This document shows, in pieces, positions 14,154 through 22,991 of a stretch of DNA of 39,862 bases (position 1 is its first letter; each line of letters starts with the position of its first letter). Both the position numbers and the translations under genes were made by a program. This DNA is from Candidatus Binataceae bacterium (GTDB lineage Bacteria > Desulfobacterota > Binatia > Binatales > Binataceae): contig JASHOJ010000134.1 of NCBI GenBank assembly GCA_030041155.1, positions 1-39,862 on the forward strand, given 5' to 3'. The notes beneath the pieces are model-generated. The model saw only the letters and a program-made list of their open reading frames with translations. It was not told the origin of the DNA and did not search any database.

Positions 14154-15455
14154 ATGCGTGCTGCAAAGAGAACAAAAATCGTCTTCGCCGACGCCTTCGC
14201 CGGTTGTGGCGGCCTGTCGCTCGGCCTCATGCAAGCGGGCTTGCAAGGCCGTTTTGCGGTCGAGCAAGACAAGTTCGCGTTCGAGACGCTGCGCACCAAT
14301 TTCCTGTCCAGGGGATCAAGGTTCAAGTTCACGTGGCCGCGTTGGTTGCCGAAACGCGCGCTCTCCATTGGTCGACTGCTCAACGAATACCGAAAGGAGC
14401 TTGAGGCGCTCGAAGGATCGATAGACCTGCTCGTCGGCGGACCGCCTTGCCAGGGATTTTCTAGTGCGGGCCGGCGCAAGCACAATGATCCGAGGAACCA
14501 GCTATTCGCGTCCTACCTGCAAATCGTCGAAATACTCAAGCCACGTGCTGTCCTAATAGAAAATGTGCGCGGCTTCACCATGGACTTCGAGATGGAATCC
14601 GGGGTGAAGAACTACGCACAAAGGCTTCGCGATAGGCTCGCGGAAAGGTACGATGTCCATGAAATCCTCCTCGACCTCTCGCAATTTGGCGTGCCTCAAT
14701 TTCGAACGCGCTACTTCATCCTCGCGCTCGAACGCGGCCTTTGTCCAGAGAACCCCTTCGACCTGCTGAAACGAAGGCTTCCATCCTTCCTGCGCTCCCT
14801 TGGCCTCAAGGCGCCAGTATCCTCGTGGTCTGCCATTTCGGACCTAGAGGTTGGCCGAGGCGGCACGCAGCCGTCCCAGGAAACGCCGGGCTTCGACGAG
14901 ATTCGATATACGCGCCCGCGTACCCACTACCAGAAACTAATGTCCGCCGGCGCAAAGGCGCCTTCAGACCTTCGGCTGGCTAGGCACGCTGAAGATATCA
15001 AAAAGCGTTTCCAAGAGATCATCGACCTAAGCCATGCAGAAGGCCGATTGAACACTTCCATCAGCAACGACTTGCGTGCGCGCTTTGGCTTGCGAAAGAA
15101 GGCGTTGCGGGTATTAGACCCTGATAGGCCGTCGCCGACGATAACAAGCATGCCAGACGACCTTCTGCATTATGCCGAGCCGCGTACCTTGACGGTTAGG
15201 GAAAATGCACGGCTGCAAAGCTTCCCTGATTGGTTTTCGTTCAAGGGCAAGTACACGACGGGCGGGCACCTCCGCCGCCGGGAAGTTCCGCGATTCACCC
15301 AGGTAGCCAACGCCGTTCCTCCGCTAGTAGCGCAGGCAATTGGAGCAATGCTTCGCGAAATCCTTGCGACGCGGTCGGCGAACAAGAAATCGCGAAGCAA
15401 AAAATCAAGACGCCTTTTCAAGCGCAACCAGCAGCGCGCGAAAATCGCCGCGTAG
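14154..15455 (+). CDS. dcm: DNA (cytosine-5-)-methyltransferase
   Basis: 433 residues with all the main C5-methyltransferase motifs: I FAGCGGLSLG (15-24), IV GGPPCQGFS with nucleophile C99, VI ENV (136-138), VIII QFRTRYF, and X QVANAVPPLVAQAIG near the end. It transfers a methyl group from S-adenosylmethionine to C5 of a cytosine in its recognition site; the site cannot be read from sequence. ATG 14154 gives a compact N-terminus; a GTG at 14118 is the alternative. It is convergent with the response regulator gene and overlaps it by 51 bases at the 3' ends. Vsr, usually paired with Dcm-type enzymes to correct T:G mismatches, lies at the other end of the facing operon. Confidence 0.92.
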   Translation: MRAAKRTKIVFADAFAGCGGLSLGLMQAGLQGRFAVEQDKFAFETLRTNFLSRGSRFKFTWPRWLPKRALSIGRLLNEYRKELEALEGSIDLLVGGPPCQGFSSAGRRKHNDPRNQLFASYLQIVEILKPRAVLIENVRGFTMDFEMESGVKNYAQRLRDRLAERYDVHEILLDLSQFGVPQFRTRYFILALERGLCPENPFDLLKRRLPSFLRSLGLKAPVSSWSAISDLEVGRGGTQPSQETPGFDEIRYTRPRTHYQKLMSAGAKAPSDLRLARHAEDIKKRFQEIIDLSHAEGRLNTSISNDLRARFGLRKKALRVLDPDRPSPTITSMPDDLLHYAEPRTLTVRENARLQSFPDWFSFKGKYTTGGHLRRREVPRFTQVANAVPPLVAQAIGAMLREILATRSANKKSRSKKSRRLFKRNQQRAKIAA

Positions 15456-16334
15456 CCCAAGAATAATTTTTCGAAGCTCGCGAGCCTCTTCGACGCCGAT
15501 TGCCTCTCCCTTGGGCGTTACGACCTTCCTGGGGCCTTGGCCTGGGTCGGCGACCTGATGGCCCAGCACGTTCCTATCTGGGACCACCGTTTTCATGTAA
15601 ATGCTAACGGACTCGCGAGCGCCCGCGTGGTCCTTGAACACCTCCAATTGCAGCACGCGGGAAAGCATGTGAAGGCGATCATACGCCGTGAAAACAAGGT
15701 GCGCTTCGAGCAATTCTCCAAGTTCTGTCGTGCCCCTAAGCTTTTCGACGTGCTTGGCGAGGTCCTTCAAGCGGTCGTCCATAAACTTGAGGCCTTGGGC
15801 AATGAGCTTCTTCTTGCCGTCACCATCTAGCTTCCCGTTGGCATGCCGCAGGCATTCGCTGACCATATGGTCGATGTCGCTGGTAGCTCCCATCACGATC
15901 CCGCGCGCGTGGTCGAGGTCGAGAACCTTTGCTACCAGTGAATCAAACACGTCGATGACTTCATCAACTAATTCGTTGCGGCCCGTGCAAAATACGCCAT
16001 CGACCCGAGCCGTGCTGGCAAGGCTTCTTAATTCGTCCGAAGATGTGTGGGCTGAATAAAAGACCACGTCCTTATATGGGATTGGATCGCGAATTTCGTC
16101 AATGACCCTTTGCCCCCATACGTCATTCCCGAGGTCCCAATCGACCAGGACCAGGTCAACCTCGTCGTTGAAAACATTGTCCTGAATTCGAGCGCGAACC
16201 TCTTCTATGGTCTGGCAGTAAGTCGGCTTAAATTCAAAACCGTGGTCCGCCATGTGGGCGGCAATCGGGGTGGACTGCGCCTTTACGTAGTCGAGCTGGT
16301 CGTCAACCCAAAGGATATTGAAGTCGAGCCTCAT
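15405..16334 (-). CDS. response regulator receiver protein with unusual C-terminal domain
   Basis: 309 residues. The N-terminal receiver domain begins FNILWVDDQLDYV (acidic pair D11-D12) and has the phospho-acceptor region LVLVDWDLGND (D65, with D67 nearby). FYSAHTS provides the conserved Thr/Ser position; the usual Lys is not evident (FCTGR). The remaining 180 residues are helical and not a DNA-binding output domain that I recognise. The ATG overlaps the stop of the GHKL protein (ATGA at 16331-16334), so the two are translationally coupled and probably form a phosphorelay or ATPase-sensor pair. The association with Dcm and Vsr suggests that DNA modification state or damage is the input. Confidence 0.85.
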   Translation of the reverse strand: MRLDFNILWVDDQLDYVKAQSTPIAAHMADHGFEFKPTYCQTIEEVRARIQDNVFNDEVDLVLVDWDLGNDVWGQRVIDEIRDPIPYKDVVFYSAHTSSDELRSLASTARVDGVFCTGRNELVDEVIDVFDSLVAKVLDLDHARGIVMGATSDIDHMVSECLRHANGKLDGDGKKKLIAQGLKFMDDRLKDLAKHVEKLRGTTELGELLEAHLVFTAYDRLHMLSRVLQLEVFKDHAGARESVSIYMKTVVPDRNVLGHQVADPGQGPRKVVTPKGEAIGVEEARELRKIILGLRGDFRALLVALEKAS

Positions 16335-18742
16335 TTCGACTTCCTTCCGCCAACTACCTTGACGAGGAAGGAAGCCCCTTTTCCGTCTGCACTGTCCTGA
16401 AGCTCTATGCTTCCGCCCATTTCGCCGAGGACTTGGCGCACGTGATAAAGGCCAAGCCCCGATCCGTGGGTTGTAGTGTAGCCCATTTCGAAAATACGCT
16501 TCTTGTCGGCCTTCGGGGCGATGCCTCGGCCATTGTCGCTGACGCGAAGCAGCAGTCCGCTTTTATCAAGTGAAAGCTCAAACTTTATCTTCGATGCCTT
16601 CGCCCGCCTGGCATTGCTAATGAGGTTATCCACAATGATGGACGCGTCGATCGGATTGAAACGGAGCTTCAGTCCCGGATGACTGTTCGTAACTTCGACC
16701 TTCAGCCTAGCGCTGCCCGACATGCGGGCAATTTCCTCGATGTATTCAGTGATGAATCCGGCGAGGTCTGAATCGATCTTTTCAGAATCTAACTTGAACT
16801 TAGCCTTGGCGGCGAACTTGGTGACGGCCAAAACCTTGCGGTTGAGAAAGGCCATCTGTTCGACGGCCTTCAGCATTGTCTCCCGGGGAACGGTTTTCTG
16901 CCCAGCAGTTGCCGTGAGTAGATTTTCAATCTGTTGGGCGATGTCCACGGCATAGATCGTGACCTGATGGTGCAAGTTCAGGATCGTTGCCGTGTCGAGG
17001 CTGACAACCGACTCAAGGAAGTGTGCCCGCTGGCGCTCGGTAGCGGCCTCAGACCTCGCCTCTTCGGTAGCTGCCTCGGCGGCCTGCGCCCGCTGGTCTG
17101 CTGCCTCCGCCGCCTCGCGTTGGCGGTCGGCTTCAGCCCGCGCCTCGGCTTCTGACTTCCGAAGGTCCTCGAAGCGCTTTTCGGCCTTGTCGAGTTGTGC
17201 GAGCAGGGCCTTGTCGCCAGTCTTGTCGGCGATTGACCTTAGGCTAACAAGCGATGCTTCAAACTCGCTCGACCGTTCATTGATAAGTCCGACAAGCCGC
17301 TTGCTGTAGGCCAGCAGCTCGACATCGTCGCTGTCCACGAGGCTTGCGACCGCAGCGGACACTCGCGCCCGGCCAGGGTCGGTCAGCAGCCGCGAGAGGT
17401 CTTCGGCATTCGCATCGGCTTTATCCACCCAGGATACGGGCACCACGTACCTTTCAAGCCGCCTCAGGCAATTACTCATAATCGCCTTGCGAAGCTGCCG
17501 AACTGCCGGCGTCTCGATCAAGCCTTGGTTGCGGCTCGACGCCTCCTGGAAGTCATCACCCGAGCCCACGACATCAACGCGGCCAATTATCTCGCGCGTG
17601 CCAAGGAACCGGCGGAAGCCTTGTTGCTTCCGGCGGTCAAACCCGAACCAGTCATCTCCATCGTCGCCGACTGGATAGACGCGGAAACCGTTCCTGAACA
17701 GGAACACAGATCCAAACTTGACGGATTGCACCCCAATTCTTCGTGCAAACGTGGCCTTAGCCGATTGGTTTAGGTAGTATATCTCGCACCTGAATCCAGA
17801 ATTTTTGAGGAGGGGGTACGAAGTATTTGGCTCACGTATCTTGTAGATGACCTCACCTCTGTCGGTGAGTGTCGTGTTTATTTTGTCGCCGTCGATTGAA
17901 ACAACGATGTACGTCGTCTTCGATCGAAGCGTGCTGAATATGAAATTCTCCACCCGGCCATTGACGATCCGCCCAGGAATAGGCTCCTCGCGAGCCTTGG
18001 CGGCGGCGGCCCTGACTTGCTTGTCGCCCGCCGCCTCCGCGGGCGCTGTTATGTAGATGCTGAAGCGATCAGCTTCGGCGCCAAACGGATTAATCAGCTT
18101 TGCCAGCGACGCCTTTAGGTCAAGCAGGCGTTGCCGGTCCCAGCGCCGGCGCAACCTGCCGACCTCAATTACCGTGCCGTGCGCAAGCTCCGAACCGAAC
18201 TTCGCAAGTTGGCTTGGCAGCTCGAAGGAACTGGTTTCCTCGTAGGCAACAGGAACCTTTTCAAAGTGCTCCTTGTCGTTTCGTTCAAACCGGCGCCAGT
18301 CGACCGTAAGCTTATGGACCGCCCTTGTACGCTTGGGACGAGTTTGAAGGACTAAGCTTTGCCCTAGGCGGTCAGAGGAAAACCGGCCTATGCCTTTACT
18401 GCCCGCATAGGTGCCGCGCTCGGCAGCGAGGTCGCGGAAGTCTTTACGCGCGTTGTCATCGCGCTTCGACGAATAGGCAACGAACAGCCATTTCTCCTTG
18501 AGGTCATCGAAAGACATGCCGGAGCCGTTGTCTGCTACGACAACGCTGTCTTCCTCGAAATACAGGTTGACGGTGTCGGCGCCGGCGTCGAACGAGTTCT
18601 TGACCATCTCGAAGATGGCGACTTCGTCGTCCGTGATGAGTTCACGGCCGAGCACTCGTTTAAGGCCGGTGCTTACCTCGAAGTTGAGCCTCTTGGTTTC
18701 GGCATCCCCCGGCTTTTTCGCCAAGGTTTTACTTCCTTCCAT
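16331..18742 (-). CDS. dual-GHKL ATPase: N-terminal HSP90/MutL-like and C-terminal histidine-kinase-like
   Basis: 803 residues. The N-terminal GHKL domain shows the N-box EMVKNSFDA (45-53), the G1 box DNGSGM (71-76) and SKGIGRFSSDRLG, as in HSP90, MutL and MORC ATPases. A middle region is followed by a coiled coil (about 500-600) and a LHHQVTIYA helix that may hold a phospho-accepting His. A second ATPase domain has the N-box DNLISNARRA, G1 DNGRGI and G2 GSGLGLY, as in sensor histidine kinases. No membrane segment, so it is cytoplasmic. The first ATG (18763) overlaps vsr more deeply; 18742 leaves a 14-base overlap and is preferred. MutL/MORC-like GHKL proteins have been described in restriction-modification neighbourhoods. 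Confidence 0.85.
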   Translation of the reverse strand: MEGSKTLAKKPGDAETKRLNFEVSTGLKRVLGRELITDDEVAIFEMVKNSFDAGADTVNLYFEEDSVVVADNGSGMSFDDLKEKWLFVAYSSKRDDNARKDFRDLAAERGTYAGSKGIGRFSSDRLGQSLVLQTRPKRTRAVHKLTVDWRRFERNDKEHFEKVPVAYEETSSFELPSQLAKFGSELAHGTVIEVGRLRRRWDRQRLLDLKASLAKLINPFGAEADRFSIYITAPAEAAGDKQVRAAAAKAREEPIPGRIVNGRVENFIFSTLRSKTTYIVVSIDGDKINTTLTDRGEVIYKIREPNTSYPLLKNSGFRCEIYYLNQSAKATFARRIGVQSVKFGSVFLFRNGFRVYPVGDDGDDWFGFDRRKQQGFRRFLGTREIIGRVDVVGSGDDFQEASSRNQGLIETPAVRQLRKAIMSNCLRRLERYVVPVSWVDKADANAEDLSRLLTDPGRARVSAAVASLVDSDDVELLAYSKRLVGLINERSSEFEASLVSLRSIADKTGDKALLAQLDKAEKRFEDLRKSEAEARAEADRQREAAEAADQRAQAAEAATEEARSEAATERQRAHFLESVVSLDTATILNLHHQVTIYAVDIAQQIENLLTATAGQKTVPRETMLKAVEQMAFLNRKVLAVTKFAAKAKFKLDSEKIDSDLAGFITEYIEEIARMSGSARLKVEVTNSHPGLKLRFNPIDASIIVDNLISNARRAKASKIKFELSLDKSGLLLRVSDNGRGIAPKADKKRIFEMGYTTTHGSGLGLYHVRQVLGEMGGSIELQDSADGKGASFLVKVVGGRKSK

Positions 18743-19190
18743 GATGCCTGCTCCCATTGGCATTATTTCGGCCAGCCGCTTTCAGGTACGCGGACAGCCG
18801 GCGTGCCAACTTGGCTATGTCTTTGGTCTCGCATTCCCAAACGACGAACACGTCCCAACCGATTCGCCTCAGCAAACGTTCGTTGGCACGGTCGCGCTCC
18901 TTGTTTCGCTTGAACTTATCCTTCCAATACGCTCGGCGACTTTTTGGTAGGTTTGCAACGTGGCAAGAAGCATGTGCATGCCAAAAGCAGCCATGCACGA
19001 AAATGACTTTCTTCCGTGACGGGAACGTCAGGTCCGGCGCGCCTGGAAGGTCCCTTCGGTGCAGCCGATAGCGGAATCCGAGCGCATGGACAGAGCGCCG
19101 GACAATCATTTCCGGTTTCGTGTCCTTGCTCCTTATACGCGCCATGCGCGCGCTGCGTTCTGCTACCGTTAAGGTATCCACCGCGACCAC
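18729..19190 (-). CDS. vsr: Vsr-type very short patch repair / mismatch endonuclease
   Basis: 153 residues. It matches the Vsr family from KDTKPEMIVRRSVHALGFRYRLH through the catalytic PGAPDLTF (metal-binding Asp) and VHGCFWHAH with its His and Cys ligands, to FVVWECE near the end. Vsr nicks next to T:G mismatches left by deamination of 5-methylcytosine, protecting the genome that carries a Dcm-type methylase; in some systems Vsr-fold proteins act as restriction enzymes. The frame opens with GTG at 19190; a GTG at 19181 is equally possible. It is the first gene of the minus-strand operon vsr - GHKL - receiver. Confidence 0.9.
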   Translation of the reverse strand: MVAVDTLTVAERSARMARIRSKDTKPEMIVRRSVHALGFRYRLHRRDLPGAPDLTFPSRKKVIFVHGCFWHAHASCHVANLPKSRRAYWKDKFKRNKERDRANERLLRRIGWDVFVVWECETKDIAKLARRLSAYLKAAGRNNANGSRHHGRK

Positions 19191-19586
19191 CGCACTAGGT
19201 TTCAGTCGGTAGTGGCGAGCATGCGGGCCGCATTGGTGATTACTGGGCGACGCCCGCTCGTGCCGAACCTACCAGGATCGTTATATAGCGAGATAGTCGC
19301 GATTCCAAGAACTCTCGTGTTTGCAATAAGTTAGGATGGGAGTATCACAACTGATGAGTTTGGTCAGGCGAGCGTTTAGTTTTCACGCCAGTAGATAGCC
19401 TGTTGCCTCCTGGACAAGCGCTTGAACGCATTCACGCCTTGGCCGCGGTGGCCTCGGTAAGCGTTCGGAAACATGGGGATACGTCCGGGGGCTCGTCGCG
19501 GATTTGTCGAAGAATTGGCTGCGACCAACTACGATTCGCATGCTATATAGTATAGAACAAACCATGAATGCTTGCTAGGGTCATCT
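19191..19586. other. intergenic region between vsr and the methyltransferase fragment
   Basis: About 400 bases with no credible gene. An AT-rich spot (TATATAGTATAG near 19545-19555) may be a -10 region for the plus-strand fragment that follows, but no -35 at the right distance is visible. The stretch likely contains the promoter of the vsr operon. Confidence 0.4.
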
Positions 19587-20117
19587 GTGGCGTTTCGCTC
19601 CTCCGATCAGCAGTTATCCTTCCTCGACGGCCCCAAAATCGACGCGGCCGTGGCCGGCATGGCGGCTGGGGGAGTGGAATCGCGCGGGGCCATCTTCACT
19701 CGGCGCGAGGTGGTGGAATTCATCCTCGACCTGGCCGGTTATACGACGGACAAGCCGCTCCATCGTGCCCGCATTCTTGAGCCGTCGATGGGGCACGGGG
19801 ATTTCCTGCTGCCCGCCATTGACCGGCTGTTCGAATCCTATCTGCGGGAATCCGGCGTCCGGAAAGACATCGTCAAGGACCTCGGAAATTGCCTCGTCGC
19901 CGTTGAACTGCATCGCGGGAGATACGACGAAAGCCGTAGACTCGTGATGGCGGCGCTAGGAGCGAAGGGCCTGAACCCGTCGGACAGCGCGGCTTTATGC
20001 GAATCGCCGCGCACGGCGGCCAAGACCAGCGAATATGCCGATCTCTCCGAGTTGACGAGCCTCAAGACTTTCGTGACGAGCTTCGCGGGGCACATCGCTG
20101 CGGAAGCTGCGCGCTAG
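19587..20117 (+). pseudogene. fragment of an Eco57I/type IIG-like DNA methyltransferase
   Basis: 176 residues from GTG 19587 (TTG 19572 is the alternative). The first 120 are the N-terminus of an adenine-type methyltransferase: RGAIFTRREVVEFILDLAGY, then motif I ILEPSMGHGDFLLPAI, then CLVAVELHRGRYDESRR. The catalytic NPPY region that should follow is missing. After about residue 140 the frame continues with an unrelated-looking helical stretch to the stop. This indicates an internal deletion or fusion, so the enzyme cannot work. It lies next to an IS1182 element and another broken gene. Confidence 0.65.
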
Positions 20118-20140
20118 CGAGTGCCGAGTGGTGCAATAAC

Positions 20141-21330
20141 ATGCCGTCGAGCGCGTTCTATCCCTCGTTAGAGGCCTTCTGCACGAAATACTTTGTCATT
20201 GGGCAAAAGCCTCTGACGGCAGCCGATGCCCAGCAGTTCCCGGCACGCGATGCGGCAGAACGGGCTGCACTATTCGAACATTGCTGTTGTTCGATACGCT
20301 CTCCATCAAAGTCTACGGCGAGAACGTTCCTCTTGCTCTAATGCTTCGCTTCTTTGGTGAGGCCGGAGTCGAAGCCCTCATCGAGCAAAAGGCGATAAAA
20401 TTCGTCCTTTGGACGCCAATGATCCTTCACAACGTAACAGAAATGCCGGGCGTCAATGCGCTGATGTCCGGCAACGTAAATTCGCCCGTGCACACCGACC
20501 CCGAACAGTCTTTCGATTTAGGCCTGAATTGGCTGACCGAGAAGCCCTCGAAGCAGCTCCGCAAGCGTCTCAAGCGCAAGATACTTCCTCTGTACGAATT
20601 ACCGCCGGCCGATCTGGCGGGCGAAACCGTGGCTTTAGCAAATTCGGCGTTCGCCTCGGGCAAACTTAAGCCGCTCGGGTTTGACCCGGCTAAACAGCGG
20701 ATTGACCATCTAACGCTCGAAGAGAGGGCTCGGCTGTCCAAATGCGCAATCGGGCTGCTGGAATACCGGTATTTGATGGCGCGACAGATGACCTCCATGT
20801 CATCCTTCGAATATTTCTCATTTTTCTCGGACTCTCTTCAGCGAATACAAACGGCAGAACAGTCGGCACAAGCTTTCGCAATGCTCGCTCAACTTGAAAA
20901 CATGCCTGACCTGCGCGCGGTATTTCCACTGATCAAAGACGGACTGAAGCAGCTACCTCGATTGCGGGAGAAACGCACAGTCCGAAAATTTCGCGGCTGG
21001 CTATCAACGACAGTCACCGGCGATAAGAGCGTGACTGAAGAGTATTTGGCGGCGATCTGTGATGTCAAGGGACCGCTCGATACCAAAGGAGGAAAGTTCT
21101 TCAAATCTTTTGCCCTGGCGTCGGCGGGTGCCGCAGCAGGACACGCGCTAGAGGGCGCACTACCCGGCGCGGTGATGGGCGGCCTTGTCGCCCAAGCCGC
21201 CGGTCCGGTAGTCGATTTTGCACTGGACCTGATCGATGAGTTTGTCTTGGACGGGCTGCGGAAGGGGTGGCATCCGCGAATGTTCTTTGATGATTTAAGA
21301 AAATTACAAGCACGGCAGAATAACGAGTAA
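20141..21330 (+). pseudogene. unknown protein, frameshifted near 20280
   Basis: A frame from ATG 20141 encodes MPSSAFYPSLEAFC...ERAALFEH and then runs into nonsense, while a second frame opens at 20281 with LLLFDTLSIKVYGENVPLAL and runs 349 codons to 21330. One extra T after GAACAT (20276-20281) would join them as a single protein of about 397 residues, so a one-base deletion has split the gene, or the base is missing from the read. The family is not recognised. The C-terminal part has an Ala/Gly-rich hydrophobic stretch (FALASAGAAAGHALEG, then VMGGLVAQAAG) that could insert into a membrane. Confidence 0.55.
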
Positions 21331-21394
21331 GTTATACTCGATGGGATCGCCGCATGGTCCATCAAGACATCGAAATTTTCAAACGAATGAGCAA

Positions 21395-22979
21395 AAAGAG
21401 GGCCGCTCGCCAGGCTGTGTGAAAAGTTGTCGATTTTTTCTACCCGAGTTCGTCGATGCCAGGTAGATTCTGGCGTCGACGAGCATCGGAGGAGCAATGA
21501 ATTATGTAACTGGAGACGATCGCGCACAGCCTCAACTTCTTCCACCGGCCATAGAAGATTATGTTGAGAGCAGTTCTCCCGCCCGTGTGATTGATTCTTT
21601 TGTTGACAGTCTCGATTTCACAGCCCTTAAATTTTTGCGAGCGACGCCAGCGTCGTTTGGACGGCCAAGCTACGATCCGCGCGACCTGTTGAAACTCTAC
21701 ATCTACGGCTATTTCAACGAAGTTCGCTCGTCCCGGCGTTTGGAGCGGGAATGTAAGCGGAATCTTGAAGTCATGTGGCTCGTCCGGCGGTTAGCGCCTG
21801 ATCACAAGACGATTGCCGATTTCCGGCGCGACAACAGCGCAGCGATTATTGGGGCCTGTCGTGCGTTCGTGCTCTTTTGCCGGGATCAAGGCTTGTTCAC
21901 CGCCCGGCTGATCGCGATTGATGGCGCCAAATTCCGGGCTGCCGCAAGTCCCATTCGGATCATGGACCAGCCGCGAATCGCCGAAGAAATTGAAAAGCTC
22001 GATGCCCGGATTGCTGGCTATCTTGCGAAACTGGACGAAACCGATGTCATGGAGCCAGCCGATGACGAAGGAGCAACGGCGAAAGCACTTGCGGCGCTGC
22101 AACAGCGCCGGACTGAATTAAATCGCCTGTCCGGCCGCCTTGAAAGGGATGGGCGTAAATTTATCGTCGATGGTGAGCCTGACGCCCGGCCGATGGGGTT
22201 TGGCCGCGGTGGAAAGCCGCCCTCCTACAATGTGCAGACTGCCGTTGATGCCGATACCGGCTTTATCGTTCACCACGATGTCACGGACGAAATAAACGAC
22301 ACGCGCATGCTTTATCCGATGGCGGCCTCGGCGAAGAGGGTGCTCGAACGCGAGCAGCTGACCGTCGTCGCCGATGCTGGATTTTCGAGCGGCGCTTGCG
22401 CTGCGGCCTGTGAAGTTGACGACATCACCGCTTGCGTTCCTGCCAATCGGTCGGGCAATCCTCACGGTGACGGCTTCCAATTTGATCGCTCGGCTTTCAC
22501 CTATGAGGCCGACACAGATCGGTACATCTGCCCGGCGGGCCGCGCTTTGTTGCGCAAACCCCGCGTCGATCGCGACGGACTTATTATGTACGTCGCGAAA
22601 GATTGTTCCGGCTGCGCCCTCAAACCACGTTGCACGCAGGCGAGATATCGCACAGTGAGCCGCCATCAGCACGAGGATGCGCTGGAACGAATGACAGCGC
22701 GGGTCATGGCCGACCCTAGCCTGATGCGTCAGCGACGATGTTCGGTAGAGCATCCCTTCGGGACGATGAAGCGGATGATGTCAGGACGGTTCCTCACACG
22801 AGGCATTCGAAAAGCAAGAACCGAAATGGCCCTTTCGGTTCTCGCTTACAACATCCTCCGCAGCATCAACATCCGAACCTGCCCCGGTTGACCCGACAAC
22901 CGGCAATCTAGCCCCACGAAACCTCGGATTCCGACCAACCGGCGTGACTTTCCACACAGCCTGTTGCGCGGCCCTCTTT
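21395..22979 (+). mobile_element. IS1182-family insertion sequence, complete
   Basis: About 1.58 kb bounded by imperfect inverted repeats. The left end from 21395 reads AAAGAGGGCCGC...AGGCTGTGTG; the right end, read on the other strand from 22979, begins with the same 12 bases and repeats AGGCTGTGTG. A single full-length transposase lies inside. It sits 12 bases from the stop of parB and just after the frameshifted gene. The exact outer base and target duplication are uncertain because both flanks share a few bases. Confidence 0.85.
21497..22891 (+). CDS. IS1182-family transposase
   Basis: 464 residues, full length. It begins with the family's N-terminal domain (FGRPSYDPRDLLKLYIYGYFNEVRSSRRLERECKRN), followed by the DDE nuclease core: the first Asp in LIAIDGAKFRA, the second in VVADAGFSSG, and the Glu in SVEHPFGTMKRMM near the C-terminus. 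A cysteine cluster (CSGCALKPRC) lies before the last motif. GGAGGAG precedes the ATG. It moves its own element, and no frameshift or truncation is visible, so the copy may be active. Confidence 0.92.
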   Translation: MNYVTGDDRAQPQLLPPAIEDYVESSSPARVIDSFVDSLDFTALKFLRATPASFGRPSYDPRDLLKLYIYGYFNEVRSSRRLERECKRNLEVMWLVRRLAPDHKTIADFRRDNSAAIIGACRAFVLFCRDQGLFTARLIAIDGAKFRAAASPIRIMDQPRIAEEIEKLDARIAGYLAKLDETDVMEPADDEGATAKALAALQQRRTELNRLSGRLERDGRKFIVDGEPDARPMGFGRGGKPPSYNVQTAVDADTGFIVHHDVTDEINDTRMLYPMAASAKRVLEREQLTVVADAGFSSGACAAACEVDDITACVPANRSGNPHGDGFQFDRSAFTYEADTDRYICPAGRALLRKPRVDRDGLIMYVAKDCSGCALKPRCTQARYRTVSRHQHEDALERMTARVMADPSLMRQRRCSVEHPFGTMKRMMSGRFLTRGIRKARTEMALSVLAYNILRSINIRTCPG

Positions 22980-22991
22980 CGTTAGCGGCGC

